64,000 nt of DNA from Bacteroidales bacterium (GCA_017477245.1 JAFUWY010000004.1:1-64000); one strand, 5' to 3'; shown: positions 8,021 through 16,488, counted from the first letter of the stretch. The notes: generated by a model from the letters alone, not told the origin. Translations and numbers: made by a program.

Positions 8021-11000
8021 ATGAAAAGATTCCTTATTGCATTAATTACGTTGGTTACGGCGGCCATGCCGCTCTTTGCAGCCCCGACGGCGGACGAAGC
8101 GCGCCTGTTGCGCTTCCCCGCCGTAGGCGGCGGCAAAATCGTTTTCTGCTACGCCGGCAACCTCTACAGCGTCGACATCAACGGCGGACGCGCCGTCAAG
8201 CTGACCTCCGACGTCGGCTACGAGTGCTTCCCCAAGATCTCCCCGGACGGCCAGACCGTGGCCTTCACGGCCCAGTACGACGGCAACACCGAGGTCTACA
8301 CCATCCCCATCACCGGCGGTGAGCCCAAGCGCCTGACCTACAGCGCCCTCGTGGGCCGCGACCAGGTCGGCGAGCGCATGGGTCCCAACAACATCGTGAT
8401 GGGCTGGACCCCCGACGGCAAGCAGATTGTCTACCGCAACAAGCAGTGGTGCTTCAGCGGCCTGCGCGCCCAGCTGTGCAAGGTCAGCGTGGACGGCGGT
8501 GTACCGGAGTTCATCCCCACGACCGAGGGCGGCTTCTGCTCCTATTCGCCGGACGGCAAGCAGCTGGCGATGAACCGGATGTTCCGTGAGTTCCGCACCT
8601 GGAAGTACTACCGGGGCGGCCAGGCGGACGACATCTGGATCAACACCGTCGGCACCACCAAACTCGAGAAGATCACGGACAACGACGCCCAGGACATCTT
8701 CCCGATGTGGATCGGCAACGAGATCTACTACCTGTCGGACCGCGACCGGACGATGAACCTGTTCGTGTACGACACCCGCAGCAAGCAGAGCCGCAAGGTG
8801 ACGGATTTCACCGAATATGACTGCAAGTTCCCCGCCCACTCCGCCGACGGTTTCGTCGTCTTCGAGAACGGCGGCTACATCTATAAGTACGATGTCAAGA
8901 AGGGTGCCGCCGAGAAGGTCACCATCCAGCTCGCCGACGACGACGTCTGGAGCCGCACCGAATACCGCAGCACGGGGCTCAACCCCAGCGGGTTCAGCCT
9001 CTCTCCCGACGGCAAGCGCCTGTTGGCCGTGGTGCGCGGCGACATCTTCTCCCTGCCTGCCGAGAAGGGTCCGGTGGTGAACATCTCCCGTTCGCCGCAG
9101 TCCCACGAGCGCGAGGCCGTATGGAGCCCGGACGGTTCCCGCATCGCCTGGCTCTCCGACGCCTCCGGCGAATACCAGGTCTATACCGCCCCCGCCGACA
9201 ACATGGCGGAAGCCACCTGCCTGACCGATTTCAAGGAGGGCTATCCCTCCGGCCTGCAGTGGAGCCCGGACGGCAAGAAGCTCTATTTCAGCACCCTGCA
9301 CTGGGATGTCTGCGAACTGGACGTGGATTCCAAGGCGCTCAGCCGCATCCTCGTGGGCGAGCGCTCCGCCATCCGCTCCTTCACCCTGTCGCCGGACGGC
9401 GCCTGGGCGGCCTATACGCAGACGCTCCCCAACTTCATGAGCGGCATCTACCTCTTCGACCTCAAAGCCCGCAAGAGCTACCAGGTCACCGACCGCTGGT
9501 ATGAGGCCAGTTCCCCGGTCTTCTCCCGCGACGGCAAGTACCTCTTCTTCACCTCTTCCCGCGAGTTCCGCTCGCAGTACTCCGCCGTGGAGTGGAACGC
9601 TGCCTACAACGTCTCCGACTACGTCTTCGTGCTGCCCCTCGCCAAGGACACGCCCAACCCGATGGTCCTGGGCAATGACGAGTACGAGATTCGCCGGTCG
9701 GAGCCGGCGAATGACAAGAAGGGTCCGTCATCCGCCGGCTCGACCGGCGGATCTCCCGCCACCAAGGTCGATCTTGACGGTCTCGCGCAGCGCATCACGG
9801 CCCTGCCGCTCGAAGCCGGCCGTTACCGCCTCATCCTCGCCGACGGCGACAAGCTCTACTACAGCTCCTTCGGCGGCATGATGGGTGGCGGCATGATGGG
9901 CGGTGCCCGCGGCGGCGCTGCTGCCGGCGGCATCAAGGCCCTTGACCTGAAGACCCTGCAGACCTCCGATGTACCCACCTCACCGCTCGCCCTCACCGCC
10001 GATGCCAAGAAGGCCCTCGTGCGTGCGGACGGCGCCTACAAGGTCGTGAACTTCGGCGCCCCGGCCGGTCGTGGCGGTTCCGTGCCCGTGGGCGAGATCG
10101 ACATGATGATCGACCACGAAGCCGAATGGGCCCAGATCTACGACGAGAGCTGGCGCATCACCCGCGACAATTTCTACGTGGAGAACATGCACGGCGTCGA
10201 CTGGGACCACATGCGCGAGAAATACGGCCAGATGCTGCCCTACGTCAAGCACCGCGACGACCTGACCTACCTGATCGGCGAGCTTATCGGCGAACTGAAC
10301 ATCGGCCACGCCTATATCACCTCCGGCGAGAGCCCCGCCATCCCGCGTGTCGCCACGGGCCTGCTCGGCGCCCAGTACAGCAAGGACCGCCGCACCGGCG
10401 CATTCAAGATCGAGAAGATCTTCCGGGGAGCCGACTGGGACGCTTCCCTGCGCTGCCCGCTCCGCACCCCCGGCGTGGACGCCAAGGTCGGTGAGTACAT
10501 CGTAGAAGTCAACGGCACGCCCGCGAAAGACCTGCTCGATCCGGGTCAGGCCCTCATCGGCAAGGCCGGCAAGACCGTCTCCCTGAAGATCTCCGCCAAC
10601 GCCAACGGCACCGGCGCCCGCACCGTCTATGTCAAGCCCGTCGCGGACGAAGCCAACCTCGCCTACTACGAATGGGTCCAGAACAACATCGAGAAGGTGG
10701 ACAAGCTCTCCGGCGGCGAGATTGGCTACATCCACATCCCCGACATGAGCACCGAAGGCCTCGACATGTTCACCAAGCTCTACTACACCCAGCTGGACAA
10801 GAAGGCCCTCATCATCGATGACCGCATGAACGGCGGCGGCAACGTCTCCCCGATGATCCTCGAGCGCCTGCAGCGCGAGGTCTACCGGATGAACATGTAC
10901 CGCAACGGCGGCAACCGCACCGTGCCCAACGAAGCCTTCTATGGCCCGAAGGTCTGCCTCATCGACAAGTACTCCTCCTCCGACGGCGACCTCTTCCCGT

Positions 11001-11317
11001 ACGGCTTCCGCCAGCTCGGTCTGGGCAAGCTGATCGGCACCCGCTCCTGGGGCGGCATCGTGGGCATCTCCGGCTCCCGCCAGTTCGTGGACGGGCAGGA
11101 CATGCGCACGCCGTTCTTCACCTCCTACTCCACCGACGGTGAGTGGATCATCGAAGGCCACGGCGTCGACCCCGACATCGTGGTGGACATCAACCCCTTC
11201 GAGGACTGGCTCGGCAAGGACGCCCAGCTCGAGAAGGCCGTCGATTACCTCAAGGGCGAGCTCAAGCATTACAAACCGCTGCCGGGCACCCCTGCGGCAC
11301 CCGACAAAAGCAAATAA
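8021..11317 (+). CDS. Tricorn-like protease (beta-propellers, PDZ, S41 C-terminal peptidase)
   Basis: A 1098-aa exported protease. A signal peptide (residues 1 to about 20, ending LFAAP) is followed by WD40/TolB-like propeller repeats with recurring SPDG motifs to about residue 640, then a Tricorn C1 domain, a PDZ domain (about 790-860) and the S41-type core. Candidate catalytic residues are His763 in NIGHAY, Ser987-Asp988 in SSSDGD and a downstream Glu in the EWIIEGHG region, matching the arrangement in archaeal Tricorn. Bacteroidetes homologues are usually periplasmic. Positions 9688-9753 are a pair of palindromic repeats read in frame (see findings), lying between the second propeller and the C1 domain next to a Gly/Met-rich loop. 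Confidence 0.92.
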   Translation: MKRFLIALITLVTAAMPLFAAPTADEARLLRFPAVGGGKIVFCYAGNLYSVDINGGRAVKLTSDVGYECFPKISPDGQTVAFTAQYDGNTEVYTIPITGGEPKRLTYSALVGRDQVGERMGPNNIVMGWTPDGKQIVYRNKQWCFSGLRAQLCKVSVDGGVPEFIPTTEGGFCSYSPDGKQLAMNRMFREFRTWKYYRGGQADDIWINTVGTTKLEKITDNDAQDIFPMWIGNEIYYLSDRDRTMNLFVYDTRSKQSRKVTDFTEYDCKFPAHSADGFVVFENGGYIYKYDVKKGAAEKVTIQLADDDVWSRTEYRSTGLNPSGFSLSPDGKRLLAVVRGDIFSLPAEKGPVVNISRSPQSHEREAVWSPDGSRIAWLSDASGEYQVYTAPADNMAEATCLTDFKEGYPSGLQWSPDGKKLYFSTLHWDVCELDVDSKALSRILVGERSAIRSFTLSPDGAWAAYTQTLPNFMSGIYLFDLKARKSYQVTDRWYEASSPVFSRDGKYLFFTSSREFRSQYSAVEWNAAYNVSDYVFVLPLAKDTPNPMVLGNDEYEIRRSEPANDKKGPSSAGSTGGSPATKVDLDGLAQRITALPLEAGRYRLILADGDKLYYSSFGGMMGGGMMGGARGGAAAGGIKALDLKTLQTSDVPTSPLALTADAKKALVRADGAYKVVNFGAPAGRGGSVPVGEIDMMIDHEAEWAQIYDESWRITRDNFYVENMHGVDWDHMREKYGQMLPYVKHRDDLTYLIGELIGELNIGHAYITSGESPAIPRVATGLLGAQYSKDRRTGAFKIEKIFRGADWDASLRCPLRTPGVDAKVGEYIVEVNGTPAKDLLDPGQALIGKAGKTVSLKISANANGTGARTVYVKPVADEANLAYYEWVQNNIEKVDKLSGGEIGYIHIPDMSTEGLDMFTKLYYTQLDKKALIIDDRMNGGGNVSPMILERLQREVYRMNMYRNGGNRTVPNEAFYGPKVCLIDKYSSSDGDLFPYGFRQLGLGKLIGTRSWGGIVGISGSRQFVDGQDMRTPFFTSYSTDGEWIIEGHGVDPDIVVDINPFEDWLGKDAQLEKAVDYLKGELKHYKPLPGTPAAPDKSK
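9688..9753. repeat. Paired inverted REP-like palindromes inside the Tricorn coding sequence
   Basis: Two palindromes face each other: 9688-9715 (GATTCGCCGG ... CCGGCGAATGAC) and 9727-9753 (GTCATCCGCCGG ... CCGGCGGATC), separated by 11 bp. Both belong to the same family as the intergenic repeats at 12,620-12,770, 17,185-17,283 and 59,310-59,338. The reading frame stays open and encodes IRRSEPAND and a Ser/Gly/Thr-rich stretch, a linker-like peptide. The paired arrangement resembles a BIME. Confidence 0.85.
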
Positions 11318-11333
11318 CCAATAACTCCATACA

Positions 11334-12605
11334 TTGATGAAAACCAAAGCAGTACGCCTCTATGGCGAGAACGACCTGCGGCTCGATGAGTTCGAGCTCC
11401 CGCAGATCAAGGAAGATGAGATCCTGGCCAAGGTGGTCAGCGACAGCATCTGCATGTCTACCTACAAGGCCGTCCACCAGGGCACGGCCCACAAGCGCGT
11501 CCCGGCGGACGTCGCCACGAATCCGACCATCGTCGGCCACGAGTTTTCCGGCGAAGTCCTGGAGGTCGGCGCCAAGTGGAAGGACCAGTTCAAGCCCGGC
11601 GACAAGTTCTCCATCCAGCCGGCCCTCAACTATGCCGGCGGCCCGAAAGGCATTTACAGCGCGCCCGGTTATTCCTATCCGTTCATTGGCGGTGACGCCA
11701 CCTATATCGTCATCCCCAACGAAGTGATGGAGCACGGCTGCCTGCTGCCCTACAAGGGTGAGGCATTCTATCCGGCTTCCCTGAGCGAGCCGCTCAGCTG
11801 CGTGATCGGCGCCATGCACGCCAACTACCACACCACCCCCGGCAAGTATGTCCACTCCATGGAGATCAAGGACGGCGGCAAGATGGCGCTGCTCGCCAGC
11901 GTGGGCCCGATGGGCCTCGCCGCCATCAGCTACGCCCTGCACCGTGAGGACCGCCGTCCGTCCCTGATGGTCGTCACCGACATCAACCAGGAGCGGCTTG
12001 ACCGCGCCGCCAGCCTCTACACCGTAGAGTTCGCGGCCTCCCGCGGCATCACCCTGAAGTATGTCAACACCGGCACCTGCGACGATCCCGTGGCCCTGCT
12101 CCGCGAGATCTCCGGCGGCACCGGCTACGACGACGTCTTCTGCTTCGCTCCGGTGGCCCCGGTGGTCGAGCAGGCTGACGACATCCTCGCCTTCGACGGC
12201 TGCCTGAACTTCTTCGCCGGCCCCGGCAAGTCCCCGTTCAAGGCTCCGTTCAACTTCTACAACGTCCACTACAACTCCACGCACGTGGTCGGCACCTCCG
12301 GCGGCAACACCGACGACATGAAGGAAGCCCTCCACTACATGGGACTCGGCATGGACCCGGCCGGCCTGATCACCCACATCGGTGGTCTCAACGCCGTGGT
12401 CGAGACCACCCTCAACCTCCCGAACATCCCGGGTGGCAAGAAGATGATCTACACCCACATCACCATGCCGCTGACCGCCATCGCGGACTTCGGCAAGGTC
12501 GGCAAGCCGGTCTTCGACGAACTCGACCGCATCTGCAAGGCCCACAACGGCCTGTGGAACGCCGAGGCCGAGAAGTACCTCCTCGCCCACGCCGACGAGC
12601 TGTAG
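11334..12605 (+). CDS. Zinc-type alcohol dehydrogenase family protein, L-sorbose-1-phosphate-reductase-like
   Basis: A 423-aa medium-chain dehydrogenase. It has the N-terminal catalytic-domain Cys in SICMSTYK, the GHEFSGEVLEVG motif (second zinc ligand and glutamate) and a Rossmann region LLASVGPMGLAA. The SxCxSxxK pattern and overall length match proteins annotated as L-sorbose-1-phosphate reductase, which interconvert a keto-sugar phosphate and a polyol phosphate with NAD(P)H. The real substrate is unknown. The gene starts 16 bp after the Tricorn-like gene and is the last of the seven-gene plus-strand run. Its 3' side is a repeat cluster. Confidence 0.78.
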   Translation: MMKTKAVRLYGENDLRLDEFELPQIKEDEILAKVVSDSICMSTYKAVHQGTAHKRVPADVATNPTIVGHEFSGEVLEVGAKWKDQFKPGDKFSIQPALNYAGGPKGIYSAPGYSYPFIGGDATYIVIPNEVMEHGCLLPYKGEAFYPASLSEPLSCVIGAMHANYHTTPGKYVHSMEIKDGGKMALLASVGPMGLAAISYALHREDRRPSLMVVTDINQERLDRAASLYTVEFAASRGITLKYVNTGTCDDPVALLREISGGTGYDDVFCFAPVAPVVEQADDILAFDGCLNFFAGPGKSPFKAPFNFYNVHYNSTHVVGTSGGNTDDMKEALHYMGLGMDPAGLITHIGGLNAVVETTLNLPNIPGGKKMIYTHITMPLTAIADFGKVGKPVFDELDRICKAHNGLWNAEAEKYLLAHADEL

Positions 12606-12619
12606 GCTGACGCCGGACC

Positions 12620-12770
12620 ATTCCCCGTCATTTGCCGGATCGGTCCCGTCATCCATCGACCTGACCTCCCGTCATTCGCCGGCTTGACCCCCCGTCATTC
12701 GCCGGCCTAACGTCCTGTCATTCGCCGGCTTGACCCCCCGTCATTCGCCGGCTTGACCGGCGAATCTGAC
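12620..12770. repeat. Array of REP-like units (family with GCCGG stems)
   Basis: Four to five units of about 20-25 bp, each containing GTCATTCGCCGGC, lie in one orientation (at about 12,670, 12,693, 12,716 and 12,739, with a degenerate copy near 12,627). The last unit completes the palindrome CGCCGG...CCGGCG before the adjacent long hairpin. The array lies between the convergent ends of the dehydrogenase and transposase genes. Confidence 0.9.
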
Positions 12771-12780
12771 AATCAATCAC

Positions 12781-12824
12781 TTACGAATTAACCTTCGGAG
12801 AAAACTCCGAAGGTTAATTTATAA
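12781..12824. repeat. Long hairpin element, copy 1 (composite REP partner)
   Basis: Left arm 12,781-12,800 (TTACGAATTAACCTTCGGAG), loop AAAA, right arm 12,805-12,824, with two mismatches near the base. The flanking segment 12,765-12,792 is the exact reverse complement of the corresponding part of copy 3 near 17,160-17,186. It lies between convergent gene ends, so it may also stop transcription in both directions. Confidence 0.88.
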
Positions 12825-12839
12825 GTATCTGATTATCAA

Positions 12840-13763
12840 CTATACCAAAAAAGCCGCGTGCAGAAACTTGGCATTCTCAACCGGGGTTGCTCCCGCTTGT
12901 TCGCAAAAGAGATTGGCCAGCCGATGCTGTTCATACAGGGACAGGCGTGACAACCGGACCCGGGACAGGTCATATCCTTCAGCATATGCCAGCCGCATCA
13001 TCTTGTAATAGTGCCGGTAATCTTCCCTGACCTGCTCCTCGGCCAGATCGTACTCGCTTCCGGCAACCGTCGCAAGCATGGTGCAGATCGCCCGATAATC
13101 TCCCCACTTCCTCATCGCTTCCCCGTAATCGATTGCATTATACAGTACGACAATATAGTCCAGGACCTGTCTCCTTTCTTTGTCGGACAACCGCGAATAT
13201 ACACCGCCGAAGAACAGATAATCAACGGGATGACCCGCCCTGCGACGCATCCGCACAGCTGCAAATGCCTGCTGCAACGGCTCCGACATCTCCTCCGGAT
13301 CAACCGGATCGGAAAACGGATTCCGGTTATCCATATAGGCCAGAAAGTTCCAACGATAGCGTTCCGCACGGTCGACAGCGTGCTTGACAACCGGATTGTT
13401 GCAGATGTAAATGTAGTTATCCTGGATTTTCTGCCCTTTATTCTTCGGTGCATTGCTGAACTGTCCCAGGAACAACCGCCCGGAGCGTTTGTATTGCCGA
13501 TTGTACATACGGGTGAACTGTGCCATCAGGTCCCGCATGAACGAAGACAGTATCTCCGGCGAACGCGCCCAGATCTGGATGTGATAGTGATTGAGCATAA
13601 TGCACAGGGACAAGATACGCACACCGTACTTCCTGGCCAGGACACAGAGCAGCGTGAACCAAACCAGGCAATCCGCCGAAGAGTAAAAGCAGATCCCCCG
13701 GTCAACCGTAATCTGGTAAACATGGTCATACCCATGTATGCTGTTTTTGCGGACTGAAGTCAT
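12840..13763 (-). CDS. REP-associated tyrosine transposase (Y1/IS200-like, RAYT)
   Basis: A 307-aa HUH single-strand transposase. It shows the metal-binding HxH in MLNHYHIQIW (His59, His61), a candidate catalytic tyrosine at Tyr87 in RMYNRQYKRSG, and a family-typical NNPVV segment. Family members act on hairpin-forming REP sequences by single-strand cleavage. The start was moved from an upstream TTG to the ATG at 13,763. Hairpin elements lie on both sides (12,781-12,824 and 13,933-13,976), the context expected of a RAYT with its own substrates. The C-terminal about 130 residues extend beyond the core domain and are not recognised. No IS-type terminal repeats were seen, so it is likely a domesticated single-copy gene. 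Confidence 0.87.
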   Translation of the reverse strand: MTSVRKNSIHGYDHVYQITVDRGICFYSSADCLVWFTLLCVLARKYGVRILSLCIMLNHYHIQIWARSPEILSSFMRDLMAQFTRMYNRQYKRSGRLFLGQFSNAPKNKGQKIQDNYIYICNNPVVKHAVDRAERYRWNFLAYMDNRNPFSDPVDPEEMSEPLQQAFAAVRMRRRAGHPVDYLFFGGVYSRLSDKERRQVLDYIVVLYNAIDYGEAMRKWGDYRAICTMLATVAGSEYDLAEEQVREDYRHYYKMMRLAYAEGYDLSRVRLSRLSLYEQHRLANLFCEQAGATPVENAKFLHAAFLV

Positions 13764-13932
13764 ATGCAAATGTCAGTATAATTAGCCGTTTGACAGGTAG
13801 ATTATTGTCCGGAAATGGAAATCGTTGACAATCAGCAGATTTACGATTGCACCCCAAAGAATCAGACATACATTCCACTTCGTTTTTGTACGATTCTTTC
13901 TGATTATACGACTGATCTTGAATGACAGGCAC

Positions 13933-13976
13933 TTACGAAATAACCTTCGGAGAAATCTCCGAAGGTTATTTCGTAA
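13933..13976. repeat. Long hairpin element, copy 2
   Basis: A perfect palindrome with 21-bp arms (13,933-13,953 and 13,956-13,976) and a 2-nt AA loop. It shares the core AACCTTCGGAGA with copies 1 and 3, while the outer arm bases differ compensatorily (GAAATA instead of GAATTA). The 9-mer TGATAATCA follows at 13,982. It lies 24 bp beyond the end of the beta-propeller gene and could serve as its terminator. Confidence 0.9.
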
Positions 13977-13999
13977 AACACTGATAATCAGCAGTAGCC

Positions 14000-15175
14000 T
14001 CAATCCTTAAAGCGGACGGCTACCATCTGCCAAGTGTAGGAAGGGAATGGAAGGACACCCTGCTCGACCAGGTAGCGGACCAGGGCGTCCCGCTCGAAGA
14101 TGCCGTTGTCCTTGTCTTGCTCAGCGAAGGGCGGAATCCCGAAATAGAAGGTCTCCCCGTCCGTGGCCAGGAGACGTGTCATGATGATCTGCGGCCAGAG
14201 GATGGTTTGGGACCCGTTTGCCTTGCTGAGCAGGCACCAGGTGGACCCTCCGGCTCCGAAGAGGGAGAAGCAGATCCGTTTCGGGGTCATGTGGACATTG
14301 CTCACCAGTTTGAAGTAGTCGCTGTCCATGATGTCTCCGAACCTGTCCCAGGGATCACCCCCGCCCTGCAGGGCATAGCCCTGCGGCAGGTATTTGGGCC
14401 CCAGGTCGAAGGAGAGCACTTCGCGGATCCGGCCATCCTCGAAGACGGGGCAGGATGCATAGGAGGATTCCGGGACCAGGATGTAACGGCCGGGAGAGAT
14501 CTCCGTGACGGCGCGCAGCATCGAGAAAGGAATGTTGAAATCGGTCAGTAGGAGCTGGCGGCCGGTCACGGCACCGGTCTTGTCGTAGGACCACAGACAC
14601 CAGGCGGGATTCTCCGGGTCGATCGTGGACCCGGGAGCATCGAACCCGGTGAAATACAATGCGAAACCGCCATCCTGCAGCGGGATGATCCCGGTCGGTG
14701 TCGATGGCATTTCCGCCGGGACGGTCTGTCCGAGGAATTCGCCCGTCGCGGCGCTGTAGCGCAGGACGCCGCCGCCCCGGTAGGAGGTCATGCAGAGCAC
14801 CTCTGAGTCGGAGACATCCAGGCAGAAGTCCTCGACGGCCAGGTACTCGCCGGGACCGCGGCCCGACCGGCCGATCTGCCGGAGTTCCTTGCCGTCGCGG
14901 CTGAGGCGCCAGACGGCACTGCCGTTCAGGAAATAGAAGGCGTCCTGGCGGAGGAGCGTCTTGAACGGCGGCACGGCGAAGTCTTGCGCTCCGTCCGTGG
15001 GGCAGAGCGTGGCGCTGGCAATATACGGCGTCAGGTCCTCGACCGTACGGGCCTTGGCCATCGGGGCGATCACACGGTCCGGGACCATGTCTCCCGCCGT
15101 TTTCGGGGCTTGGCGGCAGGCCGTCAGCAGCCCCAGGACCGTCAGCACGGCCCATCTGGTGTAGTGTATGTGCAT
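14000..15175 (-). CDS. 6-bladed beta-propeller lipoprotein
   Basis: A 391-aa exported lipoprotein with a lipobox at LLTAC (Cys20). The body has repeating hydrophobic blades with sequences such as GRSGRGPGEY, typical of the 6-bladed beta-propeller (NHL-like) lipoproteins common in Bacteroidetes. Such proteins are thought to sit on the periplasmic or outer surface; their functions are mostly unknown. It follows the ExbB-like gene by 11 bp and is presumably co-transcribed with it from the promoter at 15,608-15,638. Confidence 0.78.
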   Translation of the reverse strand: MHIHYTRWAVLTVLGLLTACRQAPKTAGDMVPDRVIAPMAKARTVEDLTPYIASATLCPTDGAQDFAVPPFKTLLRQDAFYFLNGSAVWRLSRDGKELRQIGRSGRGPGEYLAVEDFCLDVSDSEVLCMTSYRGGGVLRYSAATGEFLGQTVPAEMPSTPTGIIPLQDGGFALYFTGFDAPGSTIDPENPAWCLWSYDKTGAVTGRQLLLTDFNIPFSMLRAVTEISPGRYILVPESSYASCPVFEDGRIREVLSFDLGPKYLPQGYALQGGGDPWDRFGDIMDSDYFKLVSNVHMTPKRICFSLFGAGGSTWCLLSKANGSQTILWPQIIMTRLLATDGETFYFGIPPFAEQDKDNGIFERDALVRYLVEQGVLPFPSYTWQMVAVRFKD

Positions 15176-15186
15176 ATCTTCCGGAG

Positions 15187-15585
15187 TTAGATCCTGGGTT
15201 TATGGATGATCCTGATAATCAGCGAAACCAGGTAGATCAGCAGGCCGTAGATGATCGGGATCGTGCAGCATTGCAGGCCGCCGAACAAAACGCCGGGACT
15301 GATGACGCCGGCGGTCTGCCCCAAGGTGTCAAAGGTATTGTACAAGCCGAACAGTACGGAGAGGATGGCCACGACCGGAGCGGCAAGCCCGATCTCCTTG
15401 ACCCAGCGAGGGGCCTTCCAGGCCGCAAAGAGCAGCGCAACCAGCAGGATGGTGAGCAGGCTCATCAAGAAAGGTCCGCCCTGGGAGAAGAAGTCCGGGA
15501 GGGTCGCCCCTTGGGGCTTGGCAGCCTGGAGTGCTTCGGGCGGGGTTTCAAACTGAAGCGGCAGGAATGTTTTCATGATCATCAT
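15187..15585 (-). CDS. Small membrane protein resembling the C-terminal part of MotA/TolQ/ExbB channels
   Basis: A 132-aa protein with three predicted membrane segments (about 40-56, 66-82 and 100-124). The ISPGVLFGGLQCCTIPIIYGL stretch resembles the membrane-spanning pair of ExbB/TolQ proteins, although the family is normally over 200 aa. No ExbD or TonB gene is adjacent. The ATG at 15,585 is followed by further in-frame ATGs at 15,582 and 15,576. It heads a two-gene operon diverging from the LytTR regulator. Confidence 0.5.
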   Translation of the reverse strand: MMIMKTFLPLQFETPPEALQAAKPQGATLPDFFSQGGPFLMSLLTILLVALLFAAWKAPRWVKEIGLAAPVVAILSVLFGLYNTFDTLGQTAGVISPGVLFGGLQCCTIPIIYGLLIYLVSLIIRIIHKPRI

Positions 15586-15607
15586 TTATATAGGGACTCA
15601 ACTGATA

Positions 15608-15638
15608 CAAAGGTACATATACTGACTGTAAAATGAAA
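15608..15638 (-). promoter_or_regulatory. Promoter of the ExbB-like/beta-propeller operon
   Basis: On the minus strand, a perfect -7 element TACCTTTG (15,608-15,615) with a near-consensus -33 element TTTC (15,635-15,638) at 19-nt spacing. The predicted start of transcription is about 18 nt upstream of the ATG. The 21-bp tandem repeat lies just upstream of the -33 element. Confidence 0.65.
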
Positions 15639-15640
15639 GG

Positions 15641-15682
15641 TCGAATCCCCCTGTCGGCCGGTGAAAACCCCCTGTCGGGCGG
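15641..15682. promoter_or_regulatory. 21-bp tandem direct repeat, candidate LytTR operator
   Basis: The 11-mer CCCCCTGTCGG occurs at 15,647-15,657 and 15,668-15,678, exactly 21 bp apart. Including flanks, 17 of 21 positions match between the two units. LytTR-domain regulators typically bind pairs of 9-bp direct repeats with a two-turn (about 21 bp) period. The site lies between two divergent genes, one of which encodes a LytTR protein. Confidence 0.65.
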
Positions 15683-15713
15683 CCGACGTATGGGAAGGGT
15701 GGCGAAAATTCCT

Positions 15714-15721
15714 TATTTTTG
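15714..15721 (+). promoter_or_regulatory. -7 promoter element of the LytTR gene
   Basis: TATTTTTG matches TAnnTTTG perfectly and ends 7 bp before the ATG at 15,729, so the mRNA would be leaderless or nearly so. No -33 TTTG is visible, consistent with dependence on an activator. Confidence 0.5.
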
Positions 15722-15728
15722 TCCTGTC

Positions 15729-16448
15729 ATGAAGAAAGCGCTCTGCCAGACCGGATACTATGTCGCCGCCGTCGCCCTGGTGGCGGTGATCCTGCTGAGT
15801 TTCGGCTACCGCTTCGGTGAGGCCCTGTTCGTCGGGACCATGTTCCTGCCCGGAGCGCTGGCGGCCCGGTGGCTCTATCCGAAGATTGCTTTCACGCATC
15901 GCTGGGAAGGAATCCGGGACGGCTTGTTCGTGACGGCCGGCCTGTTGGTCGGAGAGATCCTGCTGGTGATTCTGGCCCACTGTTTCATCAGACGCTTCCG
16001 GACGGGGCCCCATGTCCTCTACGTACCGGACGTCGCGGATGCGCTGCTCAATCCGGTATTCCTAGCCCTGATCCTGCTGGTCCTGGTGGCCGGGGATATC
16101 TGGCTGTCGCGCTGGCTGGAGCGGAAATACCCGGCCGCCGAGCAGCCGATCCGCTTCGTCTCCGACCGGCACGAGGTCTCGCTCCATCCCTCGGAGATCC
16201 GCTACGTGGAGTCCAACGACGATGAAGTCTGGGTCCACGCCACGGAGGGTCGGAGCTACCGCAACAAGACCGGCATCTCCCAGTGGGAAGCGCTGCTCGG
16301 CCCGGGCTTCCTGCGGATCCACCGGGCCTATCTGGTCAACCGGGCTTTCATCACGGAGTACACGGCAGAGACCGTGACGCTGGCAGACACCACCCTGCCC
16401 GTGTCGCGCAAGTACCGCGAGCGCGTGCGCAGCCTGGCAGGAATGTAA
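15729..16448 (+). CDS. Membrane-anchored LytTR-family transcription regulator
   Basis: A 239-aa protein with four predicted N-terminal membrane helices (about 9-28, 33-50, 62-84 and 106-124) and a C-terminal LytTR DNA-binding domain (about 140-239) with the family patterns IRYVESNDDEVWVH, FLRIHRAYLVN and LPVSRKYRERV. There is no receiver domain, so it would sense a signal through its membrane part and act on DNA at the membrane. The longer frame from 15,633 is rejected because the -7 element and the tandem operator lie inside it. It diverges from the ExbB-like operon and precedes a DUF2271 lipoprotein gene. Confidence 0.85.
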   Translation: MKKALCQTGYYVAAVALVAVILLSFGYRFGEALFVGTMFLPGALAARWLYPKIAFTHRWEGIRDGLFVTAGLLVGEILLVILAHCFIRRFRTGPHVLYVPDVADALLNPVFLALILLVLVAGDIWLSRWLERKYPAAEQPIRFVSDRHEVSLHPSEIRYVESNDDEVWVHATEGRSYRNKTGISQWEALLGPGFLRIHRAYLVNRAFITEYTAETVTLADTTLPVSRKYRERVRSLAGM

Positions 16449-16488
16449 ATTTCCCTTCCGGGACGGGACAATTTCCGTGAGAAATGTT

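Noticed and set aside
15633-15728. N-terminal extension of the LytTR protein from an ATG at 15,633
   Set aside because: The segment contains the tandem operator and a perfect -7 element, and the signal-anchor-like helix begins properly at the ATG at 15,729.
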